From: Leishmania infantum JPCM5
Lineage: Eukaryota; Euglenozoa; Kinetoplastea; Trypanosomatida; Trypanosomatidae
Reading direction: 5' to 3'
DNA: 64,000 bases
NCBI RefSeq assembly: GCF_000002875.2
Contig: NC_009419.2
Coordinates: 912,954 to 976,953, forward strand
A program made the translations under genes and the position numbers. This document shows positions 36,683 through 47,292 of the stretch, in pieces (the first letter of the stretch is position 1; every line of letters begins with the position of its first letter). A model generated the notes under the pieces. That model did no database searches. It was not told the DNA's origin and saw only the letters and a program-made list of their open reading frames with translations.

Positions 36683-39442
36683 ATGACTTCCATTGCATCA
36701 CAGATCCTTGCGGCTCTGGCGGCTGCCTCCAGCCCTGTCGCCGAGACGCGCCATGCAGGTGATCTCCAGCTCCAGCAGCTGAAGCTGAACGCCACCGCCT
36801 ACTTCTCCAGCTGTGCGGAAATCTTCGTCTCGCAGCAGGCTGATCTACGCGGGCGGCAGCTAGTGGGCTTCCAGCTCAAGAATAGTCTCGCAGACCCTGC
36901 ATGTGCACAGAACGCGCAACTTCAATCGGCGGTGTGCGAGCAGGCGGTCGCCGACCCGCAGCGCATCATCCGAAACGTCGCCGGCAGTATTATTAGCGTG
37001 GCCGTGCGCGAGGGACTGTGGCCTGCGGAAGCGGTCGTCCGACAACTCGGTACCATTCTCACCCAGCGGAGCAACGAACTTGGCGCGGTGCACGGTGCCA
37101 TCCGCACCTTGTCGTACATCGTTGACGATGCGATGCCGCTGCTCGATGCCGCGGGGCTGACAAAGCCGGTGCTGCTCGCTGCGCTGCCGTACCTCACGTC
37201 CACCGTCTTTGGCACGACCGGAGCAGATGCGCTCGAGACACGCGTCAAGGCCCTCGAGGTTGTCGCACTGATTTTGGAACACGCGGGTATGGACTTCGAG
37301 TCGAACAGCTACAAGAGTCTGCAGGGCGGCATCACCAGCGTCGTGCAGGCGTGCTTCGACAACCTAAAGGCACCCCTCTCTCAAGCCATTGCCACACAGT
37401 GCATTCGCTGCATTACGTTGTCCCTCACGTTCTACCAAGAGATTGACGACGACCTGTTTGGGCAGATCGGGCAGCTCATGTACCAGGCGACCACTGCAGG
37501 CAACGGGGCTGCCCCGGCCAACGCAGAGGAGGAGAGTCTCCGTATTGAGGCGACGGAGTTCTGGCGCGCCATCTTGCACTTCCCTCACTTTGCTGAGGTG
37601 GCCCAGTCGACTGTCGTGCAAATAATTCCGGTGATCATTCGGTCGATGATCTACTCCGAGATGGAGATCGGTATGCTGCAGGCGAGCGCCGAGGACTGGC
37701 AGGTGCCGGACAAGATCGACTCGATTCGTCCGCGCCACTACACAGAGCTCAACAAGGCCGCTGGCGACGGCGGCAACGACGAGGAGGAGGATGACGGCGA
37801 GGACGACGACGAGGTGGAGGAGTGGAACCTGCGCCGCGTTTCGGCGTTGACGTTAGATGAACTCAGTCAGTACTACGGCGACCTTCTTCTTCTGCCAGTG
37901 CTGAGCTGTGTCGAGGGGATGATACGGTCTGGGCCGGCCGGCTGGCGCCAGCAGGAGGCCGGCGTGCTTGCAATCGGTGCATTTTGCGAGGGTTGCTACG
38001 ACTCCCTGGTGCAGTTTCTGCCTGATATTTGCCCGATGCTTCTGCAGCTGCTCGAGGCGGCTGATACGCATTTTCTCGTAGTGAGCATTTCGCTCTGGTC
38101 ATGTACTCGCCTCGGCAGCTACTTCCTCTCGAACCATCCGTTGATGGAGCGGCTGATGGCGTGCATTCTGCGGAAGATGGAGAACGCGTCCAAGATGGTG
38201 CAGAGCGCCGCCGTCGAGGCGCTGCGCAGCATGCTGGAAATGGCGGAGGAAGGCCAGGTGGACGCGGCTGCCCCGGCGATTGTGCGTTCCATCGCGACAT
38301 GCTTCGGCGCCTATCAGCTCAAGAACCGCGTGCTTCTCTTGGAGGCAGTGCAGTCTGTCTGCCAGACCCTGGGCGCTGCTGTGCGTGGCAGCGAGGAACT
38401 CATCTCTACCCTTCTTGCGCCGCTGGGCCAACTATGGTCGCAGACTCCGAATGACAGCCCCCTGCTGTGGAGCCTGTTCGACTGCATGGCAACCGTGTGC
38501 GCCACGCTTGGGCCCGCGATGCAGCCCATGACTGGCGAGATCTTCAACCGCAGCTTCTCGCTCCTGCGTGAGCACCTGCAGCAGCGACACGCCGCCCTTC
38601 AGTCGGGCGACATTCCGCCGGATGAGGAGTTCACTGTGACCTCGTCTATCTTGCTGAGTGGACTCTTTGACGCCATGGGGTCGGGACTGGAGCCTTTGGT
38701 GGCTCAGAATGAGCCGGTATTCATGCAGCTGACGCTCTCCATGCTCTCCGACGCGTCACCTCACATTCGGCAGAACGGCTTCTGCCTCGCGAGCGATGTG
38801 GCACGCACGTGCCCGACGCACTTGCAGCAGGTGCTCCCCCAGTTCTGCGACGTGGCGGTGCAGAATGTCACGATGGCCGACGAGTCGTGCTACGCGGTGG
38901 TCAGCAATGTTGCCTGGGCGGTATGCAACTTGCTGGAGCATGGAGTGGATGGCACTGGCGCTCCGACGATGCAGGCAAGCCCGACCATGTCGCAGCTGTT
39001 TGCACTCTTTGCGAAGTTGCTGGGACAGACCGACATCACGTCGGATATGCGCAACATGGCAGAGAATGTGTCGCTGTGCCTCGGCGTCATGCTGTACGTC
39101 GACGCCGACGTGGAGTCGAAGGCGGGCTGCTCCGTGGAGCTCTTTGCAGGTGCGTTTTGCCGCTTCGTGCGCAACGTCCGCGAGTCATCGTCGCTGCTGG
39201 AGGCGGGCACGAACGGTTTTCTGATGGCAGTGCAGCGGAAGCCGAGTGCTGTTGTGAGCAATCTTGTGCTCTTCTGCGATCTTGGTTGCTCCGTGGCAGT
39301 GGAGGGCGTGGAGGCAAGCCGCATGATCCGTGATCTGCTTTCGAACGCTTCACGAGCGAACCCCGACGTGTGGCGCCAGGCGCTTGCCGCCTGCACAGAG
39401 CCCACCCGCAAGAAGCTGTACGAACGGTACGGCTTTCAGTAG
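36683..39442 (+). CDS. Importin subunit beta-1 (karyopherin beta, Kap95-like)
   Basis: The product is 919 aa from the ATG at 36683 (MTSIASQIL); the frame is open upstream only from a GTG. The protein is a string of HEAT-type helical repeats. The N-terminus 'QLQQLKLNATAYFSSCAEIFVSQQADLRGRQLVGFQLKNSL' fits the importin N-terminal Ran-binding region. An acidic loop (about 362-381, Asp/Glu-rich, ending 'VEEWNLRR') matches the 'DDDDDDWNPCKAA' loop of importin beta. The C-terminus 'WRQALAACTEPTRKKLYERYGF' is typical. Length is close to human KPNB1 (876). It carries importin-alpha/NLS cargo through the nuclear pore and is released by RanGTP. Confidence 0.9.
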   Translation: MTSIASQILAALAAASSPVAETRHAGDLQLQQLKLNATAYFSSCAEIFVSQQADLRGRQLVGFQLKNSLADPACAQNAQLQSAVCEQAVADPQRIIRNVAGSIISVAVREGLWPAEAVVRQLGTILTQRSNELGAVHGAIRTLSYIVDDAMPLLDAAGLTKPVLLAALPYLTSTVFGTTGADALETRVKALEVVALILEHAGMDFESNSYKSLQGGITSVVQACFDNLKAPLSQAIATQCIRCITLSLTFYQEIDDDLFGQIGQLMYQATTAGNGAAPANAEEESLRIEATEFWRAILHFPHFAEVAQSTVVQIIPVIIRSMIYSEMEIGMLQASAEDWQVPDKIDSIRPRHYTELNKAAGDGGNDEEEDDGEDDDEVEEWNLRRVSALTLDELSQYYGDLLLLPVLSCVEGMIRSGPAGWRQQEAGVLAIGAFCEGCYDSLVQFLPDICPMLLQLLEAADTHFLVVSISLWSCTRLGSYFLSNHPLMERLMACILRKMENASKMVQSAAVEALRSMLEMAEEGQVDAAAPAIVRSIATCFGAYQLKNRVLLLEAVQSVCQTLGAAVRGSEELISTLLAPLGQLWSQTPNDSPLLWSLFDCMATVCATLGPAMQPMTGEIFNRSFSLLREHLQQRHAALQSGDIPPDEEFTVTSSILLSGLFDAMGSGLEPLVAQNEPVFMQLTLSMLSDASPHIRQNGFCLASDVARTCPTHLQQVLPQFCDVAVQNVTMADESCYAVVSNVAWAVCNLLEHGVDGTGAPTMQASPTMSQLFALFAKLLGQTDITSDMRNMAENVSLCLGVMLYVDADVESKAGCSVELFAGAFCRFVRNVRESSSLLEAGTNGFLMAVQRKPSAVVSNLVLFCDLGCSVAVEGVEASRMIRDLLSNASRANPDVWRQALAACTEPTRKKLYERYGFQ

Positions 39443-39574
39443 GGTGGGAGAGGGCGAGAAGTCTGTTGTGGTTGAGGCAGAGGTGTGCCGCCGTCGTCAG
39501 CTGACCATGAACAGGCGGAAGAAAAAAGAAAATATAACAAAGGATATGGAAGGCAGACGTGACATTCACGGTCA

Positions 39575-39613
39575 CCAACGGTGGACTCTGTGCAAGAAAC
39601 AGCCCACCGTTGG
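39575..39613 (+). repeat. Inverted repeat / potential stem-loop downstream of importin beta
   Basis: CCAACGGTGG (39575-39584) and its exact reverse complement (39604-39613) flank a 19-nt loop, about 130 nt after the importin stop codon. The loop itself contains CTGT...ACAG, which could add a short inner helix. Confidence 0.75.
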
Positions 39614-40782
39614 CGTGCGTTTGGGCACGCCTGCATATCGGGTTGTTCCTTCACTTTTTTTCTTTCGGTTCTATGTTTGCACACGCCGCACCTCCGTTCT
39701 TCGATCCCTTTTGTTTGTGTTTTGTGAGCTCCTCTTCTGTTCCCGCTCCAGCAGTGGCCTCGTTAATTCTGTTCTCTCCTCGGTTCAACGAACAACACCA
39801 AGACGACAAAAAAGTGGAATTCAAGCCGAGAGATGGGAGAGTTCGTGCGTGCGGTGGTGTTGTAAGTATGTCTTTGTACCTGTGTAATTGGGTCTTGCCG
39901 TCTAATGGAGAGAGGAGGGTGGGGCAGCAAGCTGAGGGAGGGAGGTGTGTGTGTGTGTGGTTGGTTTCTGCCCATCTTTCCGTTCATCATCTACCTGTTG
40001 TCGCCACGTCCCCATCTGTCTTCGCTGCGCCCCACCTTTCTTTTTCTCTGATCTTGCGTCATTGTCTTTTCATTGGTATCCGTGTACGGCAGCGACTTCT
40101 CCCGTCTTATGCGCTCGCCTTCTCTCGTGGTCTCCTCCATTGCTTACCCTCTCTCTCACGCCCTGCCTGGCGCACAGCCTTTTCTTTTGGCTTGCTCCCC
40201 TCAGCGTTGCGGTCGCCTCTACTCTCGTACCCGGCCCTCCCCACCCCACTCTGCTCGCGCGTTGTTGTACCTGTCGCTCCTTCGAGGTAACGGTGTGGAG
40301 GAGAGGGAATGGAGGAGGCGTGGGGTGGGTACTCTGGACGACACAGAGCTGATGCCGAGGCGCGGTGTATGATTGGGAGAAAGCAAGCAGCGCATCGACG
40401 AGCTGACGAGGGCGAAGCTGCTTATGGCGCTAGCCACCGCCACTCTCAATTCAACAGCAACCGTTAAAAAAATGCATAAACAGCAGATTAGCTGACGATC
40501 AAAGAGAGCATGCACAGACACGCAGGCAGGCCTGTCCTACCCCTTTCCTGTACTCTGCGTTATGTGCGCACTCGCAGATGACGCAGTAAGCGTGCACGAG
40601 AGCACTCGTCGCCCATTGTCATCCCCCTTCGTACGAGTTATGGAGAGGGGGTGAGGTGTTGAGTGGAGGAGAGAAGCCGGGGGTGGCGGCAGTGCACAGG
40701 ACTTGGTCTCTGCTAAGTAGGGGCCGTTTTGACAGGTGTGTGGGGCGGCAGCCCTCGTCTTTGTCTCCCTCTCATCTTCTTG

Positions 40783-40812
40783 CCCCCCCCCCCCCCCACA
40801 CACACACACACC
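40783..40812. repeat. C15 homopolymer followed by (AC)n
   Basis: Fifteen Cs run directly into about seven AC units. It is a simple repeat, expected to be length-polymorphic and hard to sequence. Confidence 0.95.
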
Positions 40813-42674
40813 GGCATACATACGTGCCCGCAGGCAAAACTGGACGATGCCATATCTCGAACATGGCCTGCTCAGTTGGATTTCCCTTTTTTTCTCTTGC
40901 AGGTACTCCCCGAGATTGTGTTGTGGCATACTGCGCGTGATACGGCACAACTGGGGCTGATACCAAGCGGCAGGAGGTGAGGAGGGCAAAGAAGGGGCTG
41001 GGTGGCGAGGGACAAGGGAGGGAAGGAGATACGAGGACGTGCTGGTATCGGACTGTGATCTGGAAAGCACCAAAAAACAACAGGATACTCGAGGGAGCAC
41101 GACCGTGTGTCGGACAACACGAACGACTCGACTCAACCATGCTTCCCTCTACTCTCCACTTTGTCCAGCAGGCCCGCGCTGTGACGCAGGTGCGTAAATA
41201 CGTGCATGCTTCCTTCTGTATGTTCACCGCCCTAAAGTCACGGATAACAACCTACATTCCTTCTTGATCATCGAGGCAAGCTTCCTCACACAATAATTCA
41301 CAGACACATCTATACGCACACACGCATGCACCCCTATGCACTCATACTATCACGAGGGCGCGCCTTGGATAGTGAGCACTGACGACTAGCGCTCGCGCTC
41401 TCTTCTTCCTTACCTCCTTCCTCCGCCGGCAGGCGAGTGTGCACGAGCCGCCGCGGGCAAAAAGAAAAGAGGACGCGCTCTTTTCTTTGCTCTTTTTAGC
41501 CTTTTTTTTGTGCGCTGCTCTCTGTGCATGAAGGCGCGACGCGATCGGTGGTGGGTGTGGAGGGCGATTGGGTCTACAGCGTCGAGTGGAGACGACATCG
41601 TCGCTCCGGGTGCCGGCGTTGCTTCTGGTCTCCCTTTTGTCGCAGGGCCCCACTGGCCTCGCGGCTCCTTCTCTCTCTTTATTTCCACTGTCTGTGCCTC
41701 CCGAGTAGGTCTCGCCCATGCGAGTTCCTTGATGTCGTCACCCGGTTACGACAGGACGCTGCAAGGACGGGTGGCCCCGCCCTCTCGCCCGTACACAGGC
41801 ACGAGCATATACGGGTACCGATGCGCCTGTGCAAGAAGCGGCGCTCTGTTCCCGCCGGCGCGGCCCTCGCTGTAGGCGGCATAACCGCACACACCAGCCC
41901 GGCAGTCGGATCGGTGGAGACGAATGCGCGGACTCGCTGACTCGCCTCGGTGCAACTCTCTCACTCCTCTTCTCTCTCTTTCTCTCTCTCACGCTGGGGA
42001 AAGAGCGCAAGTGTTCGCACACACACACACACACACATACGTCATCCGTCATCCGTCTCGCACGGGCGCATCGTGCGCTCTCAGCGCACGCACGCTATCA
42101 TCTCCAACACACTTTCTTCCCTCCGCAAGCCCACCTTCTTCTGCTGCTCGTTCTCTTCTCACCTCACCCCCTTTTGTATTCCATCTGTGTGAGCCTTTCG
42201 GTTTATCGCTTTGTTTTTCGCCGGGCTCTACGTAAGCGTTTTTGTGTGTGCGCGGAGGCGGATCGCGACGTTCGCATCCCTCCTTTCTCTGTGCTCAGTT
42301 GCGGTGACGTTGGTAGCGTTAGCACAATCACGCACTGCAGCACTCTGAGACCGCTTTCTCGAATGCTTACTTATCTCCTCCCCCCTTTTTTCTTGCGTGA
42401 ATACTTTATCCGTACACAAAAGCTAACCGACTCACGCACGTCCGCACGCTCGCACATAGATACGCATTCGCACGCTCGAGCATGTATATATACGCATTTG
42501 CCAAGTTGTCGTTTTTCTCTCTTATTGCTGCTCCCACTGACACGCTCTCTATCTTTGGGTCTCGGATACCCACCCCTCGACGCCGGCCTTATCCCCTCTC
42601 CCACCTCCTCCTTTCCCGTCACGTGAACCTGCGGCTTGCGACGCGCATAGAACTCTGAAACGCAGCCGGTAACG

Positions 42675-44708
42675 ATGGAGATTACCAACAGTAACGCGGT
42701 GGCGCTGTTGCCCTACGTTGGCACACTTTTGCGCGACTGCTCCTTCTTTGCGGTGGACCTGGAGTTTTCCGGCATCGACCATGACGGCGCCGAAGCTGAC
42801 GCGGAAACTCCGGAGCAAGCTCTCCACTCCCTCACGCGAAAGCCATCTGACCTATATCCGGCAAAGTTGCAGGCTATTAAGCCGTACAGCATGGTGCAGA
42901 TCGGCATCTCCGTCTTCACGGAGCTGGTTCCCGGTGACGCCGAAGGGGCCACGAGCGCGAGCGGAGCAGCGTCTTTGACGGCACCCTCTTCGGCGGCGGC
43001 TCACCTGCGGAAGGAGGTGGCGGAGTTCTTGGCGGCGGACGTCGCAAATCGCACCACCTATGCGGAAACCACGACCGTGGTGGAGAGAATGCTGACGAGC
43101 GCGAACGGCGCGGCCGCGGGCTTCACCTCGGCGTTCAAGTACATAACTGAGCAAATGGTCGCTGTTGCGCAGTCGCTGGAGGTCGTTGCAAGGGCCAGCG
43201 ACATTCGTGCCACGGCGGAGCCGGCACCGCCAATTCAGTCGCTCCCTGGCCTGCGGTACCATTACCGCTTCTTAGAGGCTCTCAGTCGTGCTGTTGCCAG
43301 CTATCGAAGAGAAATCACCGCCACCGGTGCGCCGGCGTTCGAGGCGCCGGTGGCGCGCTACAAGGTGCACACGTTCTCTGCGCTGACGTTCCCGGCTGCA
43401 ACCGACTCTGCGGCGGACGTCACGCTCAACATCGACACCGCCGAGTTCCTCGTCAAGAACGACATGGACCTCACGCGTTGGGTGAAAGAAGGGCTGCGCT
43501 TTGCGCCGATAAAGGTGGCGGCCGCCCAACTCGCCAAGGAAGCGGAGGCGAAGTTGCAGCAGATGAACCTGCTGGCACAGCCGCACACCGTGCTGCCAGG
43601 GTACAAGGAATGCATCGGCAGGAAACTAGACGAGTTGCTTCCCCTCTCTCCAGGCGAGCTGCAGCTAGTAAGGTTTGTCATCGCTCTCCCGGATGCGGGG
43701 TCCGGTGATATGGCGGCAGCCAGGGTGAAGCAGTTCTACGTCGGAGCACTTCGTCCCCTTATCTCCTTCGCGCGTGGCAATGTTCCAGAGTCGGCGCTGC
43801 CAGAGTCTATCTACACGAGAGACAAGCTCTTCAAGGACGAGATGGACGCGCTGGCGGCAATCGGGATGACGAAGATGAGCCGCAAATTTATGAGGGCCGC
43901 CATCTCCAGCAGCTGGGGCAGCAGGTGCGGCTCCAGTCTCGTCTCTCATAGTTACGGCAGTGCCCTCTTGGAGACTCTCTTATATGCGACCGAAGTGCAA
44001 CGGAAGCCCATCGTCTTCTACAACGGTTACACGGATGTGATGTTTCTGCTGCTCGCCCTTTACGGGCCGCAGAACATGCCACCGGACCTGCCGTCCTTTA
44101 AGTCGCTGGTGCGCCGGCACTTCCCGTCACTTTTCGACACGCGCATCCTCAGCTGCGCTGGACCGCTTCAGGGCTTGGGGAACTTCACGGGGAAGCTCTC
44201 GAGCGTGGTTGATGAGATGAGCAAAGTGAGCTCTATCGGGCCACACGTGTCGTTTATCTTTGACCCGCTCGTCTCTGGTGGCCGTGACGCCACGCAGCAC
44301 TTGCTGGCCCACAACGCGGCCTTCGATGCCTTGCTCACTGGCAAGCTCTTTGCGTTTGCCAAGTGCGGACTCGAAAATGCCAACGTCAGCGTCAAAGTGT
44401 ATGAGAACTTCTTGGCCACCTATACCACGCTGATGTCGATCAACCTGCAAGGCAGCGTGGACAGCGTGCTGCAGGAAGCGACTGCAAACGTGTACTACCT
44501 CACGAACAAGTCAGGGCTGCGGGCGGATACGATACGTGAGGCGCTCGCGGGGTGTGGTATCACAGCCGTGGTGATGTACCGAGGAAGCGGCTATACCATT
44601 CAACCAGTAGGTGCTGCGTGCCAGATGCCGGACCTGATGCAGGTGATGAGAGAGGCGCTGTGCGCTAGGGCTCGCTCGCAGATCGAACTGTATCACATCG
44701 CGCTGTGA
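42675..44708 (+). CDS. PARN: PARN-family poly(A)-specific 3' exoribonuclease (CAF1-type DEDDh)
   Basis: The product is 677 aa from the ATG at 42675. Exo I motif 'FFAVDLEFSGI' puts the acidic pair at Asp28 and Glu30, the same numbers as in human PARN. Exo II corresponds to 'PIVFYNGYTDVMFLL' with Asp454, preceding 'FPSLFDTRIL'. Exo III is 'HNAAFDALLTG' with His546 and Asp551, matching PARN 'HEAGYDAYITG'. All DEDDh residues are therefore present, so the enzyme should be active as a 3'-5' exonuclease that shortens poly(A) tails. The region between Exo I and Exo II is longer than the R3H-containing insert of human PARN and is Ala-rich. Trypanosomes are known to carry several PARN paralogues; which one this is cannot be said. 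Confidence 0.88.
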   Translation: MEITNSNAVALLPYVGTLLRDCSFFAVDLEFSGIDHDGAEADAETPEQALHSLTRKPSDLYPAKLQAIKPYSMVQIGISVFTELVPGDAEGATSASGAASLTAPSSAAAHLRKEVAEFLAADVANRTTYAETTTVVERMLTSANGAAAGFTSAFKYITEQMVAVAQSLEVVARASDIRATAEPAPPIQSLPGLRYHYRFLEALSRAVASYRREITATGAPAFEAPVARYKVHTFSALTFPAATDSAADVTLNIDTAEFLVKNDMDLTRWVKEGLRFAPIKVAAAQLAKEAEAKLQQMNLLAQPHTVLPGYKECIGRKLDELLPLSPGELQLVRFVIALPDAGSGDMAAARVKQFYVGALRPLISFARGNVPESALPESIYTRDKLFKDEMDALAAIGMTKMSRKFMRAAISSSWGSRCGSSLVSHSYGSALLETLLYATEVQRKPIVFYNGYTDVMFLLLALYGPQNMPPDLPSFKSLVRRHFPSLFDTRILSCAGPLQGLGNFTGKLSSVVDEMSKVSSIGPHVSFIFDPLVSGGRDATQHLLAHNAAFDALLTGKLFAFAKCGLENANVSVKVYENFLATYTTLMSINLQGSVDSVLQEATANVYYLTNKSGLRADTIREALAGCGITAVVMYRGSGYTIQPVGAACQMPDLMQVMREALCARARSQIELYHIAL

Positions 44709-45837
44709 GCGCACGCATGGATAGAAGCGAAGGAGAGAGCGCGCGGTTGTGCAGGTGCTAGAGAGAGGGAAGGGTTGAGGACACTCACTAGTACTGCGTA
44801 TGTGTGTGTACCCGCCCACCTGCGTTGACCGTGCCATCATGCCAACGTGGGCTCCGGTTCACAGAGTGCAGTTAAGGGACACATTTTGTGCATCGGTGAA
44901 CAAGCGCAAACAAGGAAGAAAAAAGGCGAAGCGTTCTGCGACATGACTTAAAGATTGTGCAGCGGCGTTGCCATCTTGGCCATTCCCGCTCGCCATGCAC
45001 TACCACCCCGTCCCTCCTCTGTCTCCGTCTCTCTCTCGCTATCTCTTTTTTTGTGTCGTTCTCTCTTCGTCACGTTTGCGCCTGCTTGTGGAGGTGCTGC
45101 AGCTTGGAGCAGCATGCGACACGGAAGACAACAAAACGGAGTAGGCGGCAGCATCTTCACGGTCCACCACACGGTGCAGCAGCCCAAAAAATGGGAGTTG
45201 GAGGCAGTGACCGTGGGGAGGCACAGAGCCAGAGTAAAAAAAATGCCTGATAGGAACACGAAAGTTGATGCGAGGCGCAAGAAAGGCGAAGGGAAGGGGG
45301 CACGACTCTCCCTCTCTTGCAGGCTTTCCTTCGCATCGGTTAACAGCGCTCTCTCTTTCTCTCTCTGTGTAGCCGTGAGTGCCACATTGACGGGCTTCCG
45401 TTCTTCACGCTGCCCCCCCTCCTCTCTCCCTCATGTGCCCCCTCGACAACATGCCACCTCTTTGTCCTCTTCCATCTCTTTCCGTTTTTTTTTCTCTTCT
45501 TTTTGGTGTTTTCTAGAAGAGCTCTGCTGTTCCCCGTTTTTCTTTTGTTCGTTTTTGCTCCTTTCGCCGCACCCCAACCCCTCCACTGGCCCTTCCTTCC
45601 TTTTCCCGTCTTCCTCTGCCCACTTGTCACGGGCAGCGCTACGGAGTTCTCCTGTGGCTGCGCTATCGACTTGAGGAGAGCAAGCCAAGTACATCAAAAT
45701 CGACACTCACCACCCCCACACCCTCCCTGCTCCCGCTCCTGCACTTGAGCAGATACGGCCGTACGTTGGCGTCTTTGCAGCACTTCTCATTCTTTATTAC
45801 ATTTCTCTTGTTCACTTCGTGTGGTGCCGTTTCGACA
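44709..45837 (+). other. Intergenic/UTR, no gene seen
   Basis: The 3' flank of PARN is followed by alternating T/C blocks (45340-45640). Acceptor-like sites for prolidase lie at about 45717-45752 (C-rich tract ending GAGCAG) and 45772-45780 (TTTGCAG). The reading frame of prolidase is open to 45745, but only from a TTG. Confidence 0.62.
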
Positions 45838-47292
45838 ATGTCTGCACACGATAAGAGCTTGGCGTACCCTTTCCCCATCTCGATGAAGATGTATCGAGAG
45901 CAGCGTGAGCGGCTGGGTGCGTCGCTCCAGCAGGCGTTCCCGGAGGGTGGCCACGCAGCGGTGCTGCAGGCCGCCTCTGAGGTGCCCGTGAACTCGACGG
46001 ACTGTAACTACCTCTTCGTGCAGGAGAGCTACTTCCACTACCTCTTCGGCGCGGAGATCCCGGACGCGTACGGTGCTGTGCTCGCGGGCGGCAAGAGCTT
46101 CTTCTTCATTCCGCGGCTGCCGGCGGATTTCGCGACGTGGATGGGCCCGCTGCCGACACCGCAGGGCGTGAAGGCGCAGCTGGAGGTGGAAGAGGTGCAC
46201 TACGTGGACGAGATGGAGCAGGTGCTGATGAGCAGTGGGGTACACACCGCCGAGGTGCTGAAGGGCACGAACACGGACAGCGGTCTCGAGGTGCTGCAGG
46301 CGAAGCTGCCGGAGGGGACCGCGCTGGCAACGTCCACCGACTACCTTTACCGCGTGCTGAGTTCGCAGCGCTGCTACAAGACGGCCCTTGAGGCTGATGT
46401 GCTGAAGTATGTGTGCAAGGTGTCAAGCGCCGCGCACGTCAAAGTGATGCAGATCGCGAAGCCCGGCATGTCGCAGCACCATCTCGAGTCTACATTCCTC
46501 CACGACGTGTACTACAATGGCGGCTGCCGCCGTGTGAGCTACACTTGCATCTGCGCCACGGGCTCCCACGGTGCTACCCTGCATTACCCGGACAACAACT
46601 GCGTGATCGAGGACGGCACGATGGCGCTGCTGGACATGGGCGGCAACTACCGCGGCTACGCGGCCGACATCACCTGCAGCTTCCCTGTGAACGGCAAGTT
46701 CACCGAGGCGCAGAAGACCATTTACAACGCGGTGCTCGACGCGCACGACAGGGTGATGCGCGCGATGAAGCCGGGTGTTAAGTGGATGGACATGCACCTG
46801 CTCGCCATCCGCACGATCTGCATGCACCTGATCGCGGCGGGCATCCTCAAGGGCGACATCGAAACGCTCATGACGAAGGAGATCATGCAGTACTTCCAAC
46901 CACACGGCCTCGGCCACCTTATCGGCATCGACGTGCACGACGTTGGCGGCTACATGGAGGGTTGCCCTGAGCGGCCGACGAAGAAGGACTGCTGCCGTCT
47001 GCGCACTGCGCGCACGATCGAGGAGGGGCTTTACATGACCATCGAGCCTGGCTGCTACTTTAACACGGCACTTCTGGAGATGGCGAAGGCGAACCCGGAT
47101 GTGCGGGAGCACCTGAACATGGAAAAGCTCGAGGGGTACGAGAATTTCGGTGGCGTGCGCATCGAGAGTGACGTCTTGGTCACGAAGGACGGCGTGGTGA
47201 ACTACACTCTAGTGCCACGAACGGTGGAAGAGATCGAGAGAACGATGGCGGGTGCGCCCTTCACGAAGGAGGTGGAGGTGTACCACAACTGA
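45838..47292 (+). CDS. PEPD: Prolidase (Xaa-Pro dipeptidase, peptidase family M24B)
   Basis: The product is 484 aa from the ATG at 45838 (MSAHDKSLAYPF), close to human PEPD (493). The N-terminal half is the creatinase/prolidase N-domain. The C-terminal pita-bread domain carries the whole dinuclear metal site: Asp266 (LLDMGG), Asp277 (AADIT), His360 (HGLGHLIGIDVHDVGGY), Glu403 (TIEPG) and Glu443 (RIESD). Their spacing matches the human enzyme almost exactly. It cleaves dipeptides with a C-terminal proline and so feeds proline, an important carbon source for trypanosomatid insect stages. No signal peptide is seen, so a cytosolic location is likely. Confidence 0.95.
   Translation: MSAHDKSLAYPFPISMKMYREQRERLGASLQQAFPEGGHAAVLQAASEVPVNSTDCNYLFVQESYFHYLFGAEIPDAYGAVLAGGKSFFFIPRLPADFATWMGPLPTPQGVKAQLEVEEVHYVDEMEQVLMSSGVHTAEVLKGTNTDSGLEVLQAKLPEGTALATSTDYLYRVLSSQRCYKTALEADVLKYVCKVSSAAHVKVMQIAKPGMSQHHLESTFLHDVYYNGGCRRVSYTCICATGSHGATLHYPDNNCVIEDGTMALLDMGGNYRGYAADITCSFPVNGKFTEAQKTIYNAVLDAHDRVMRAMKPGVKWMDMHLLAIRTICMHLIAAGILKGDIETLMTKEIMQYFQPHGLGHLIGIDVHDVGGYMEGCPERPTKKDCCRLRTARTIEEGLYMTIEPGCYFNTALLEMAKANPDVREHLNMEKLEGYENFGGVRIESDVLVTKDGVVNYTLVPRTVEEIERTMAGAPFTKEVEVYHN

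Larger units (their letters stand above)
39443..42674 (+). other. Long intergenic/UTR region, no gene seen
   Basis: It contains a short stem-loop at 39575-39613, a C15-(AC)n tract at 40783-40812, (CA)n at 42019-42036 and many T/C blocks. The best acceptor for the next gene is the C/T tract at 42590-42620 followed by AG at 42649-42650, 24 nt before the PARN ATG. Open frames in this interval are short and compositionally biased. Confidence 0.62.
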
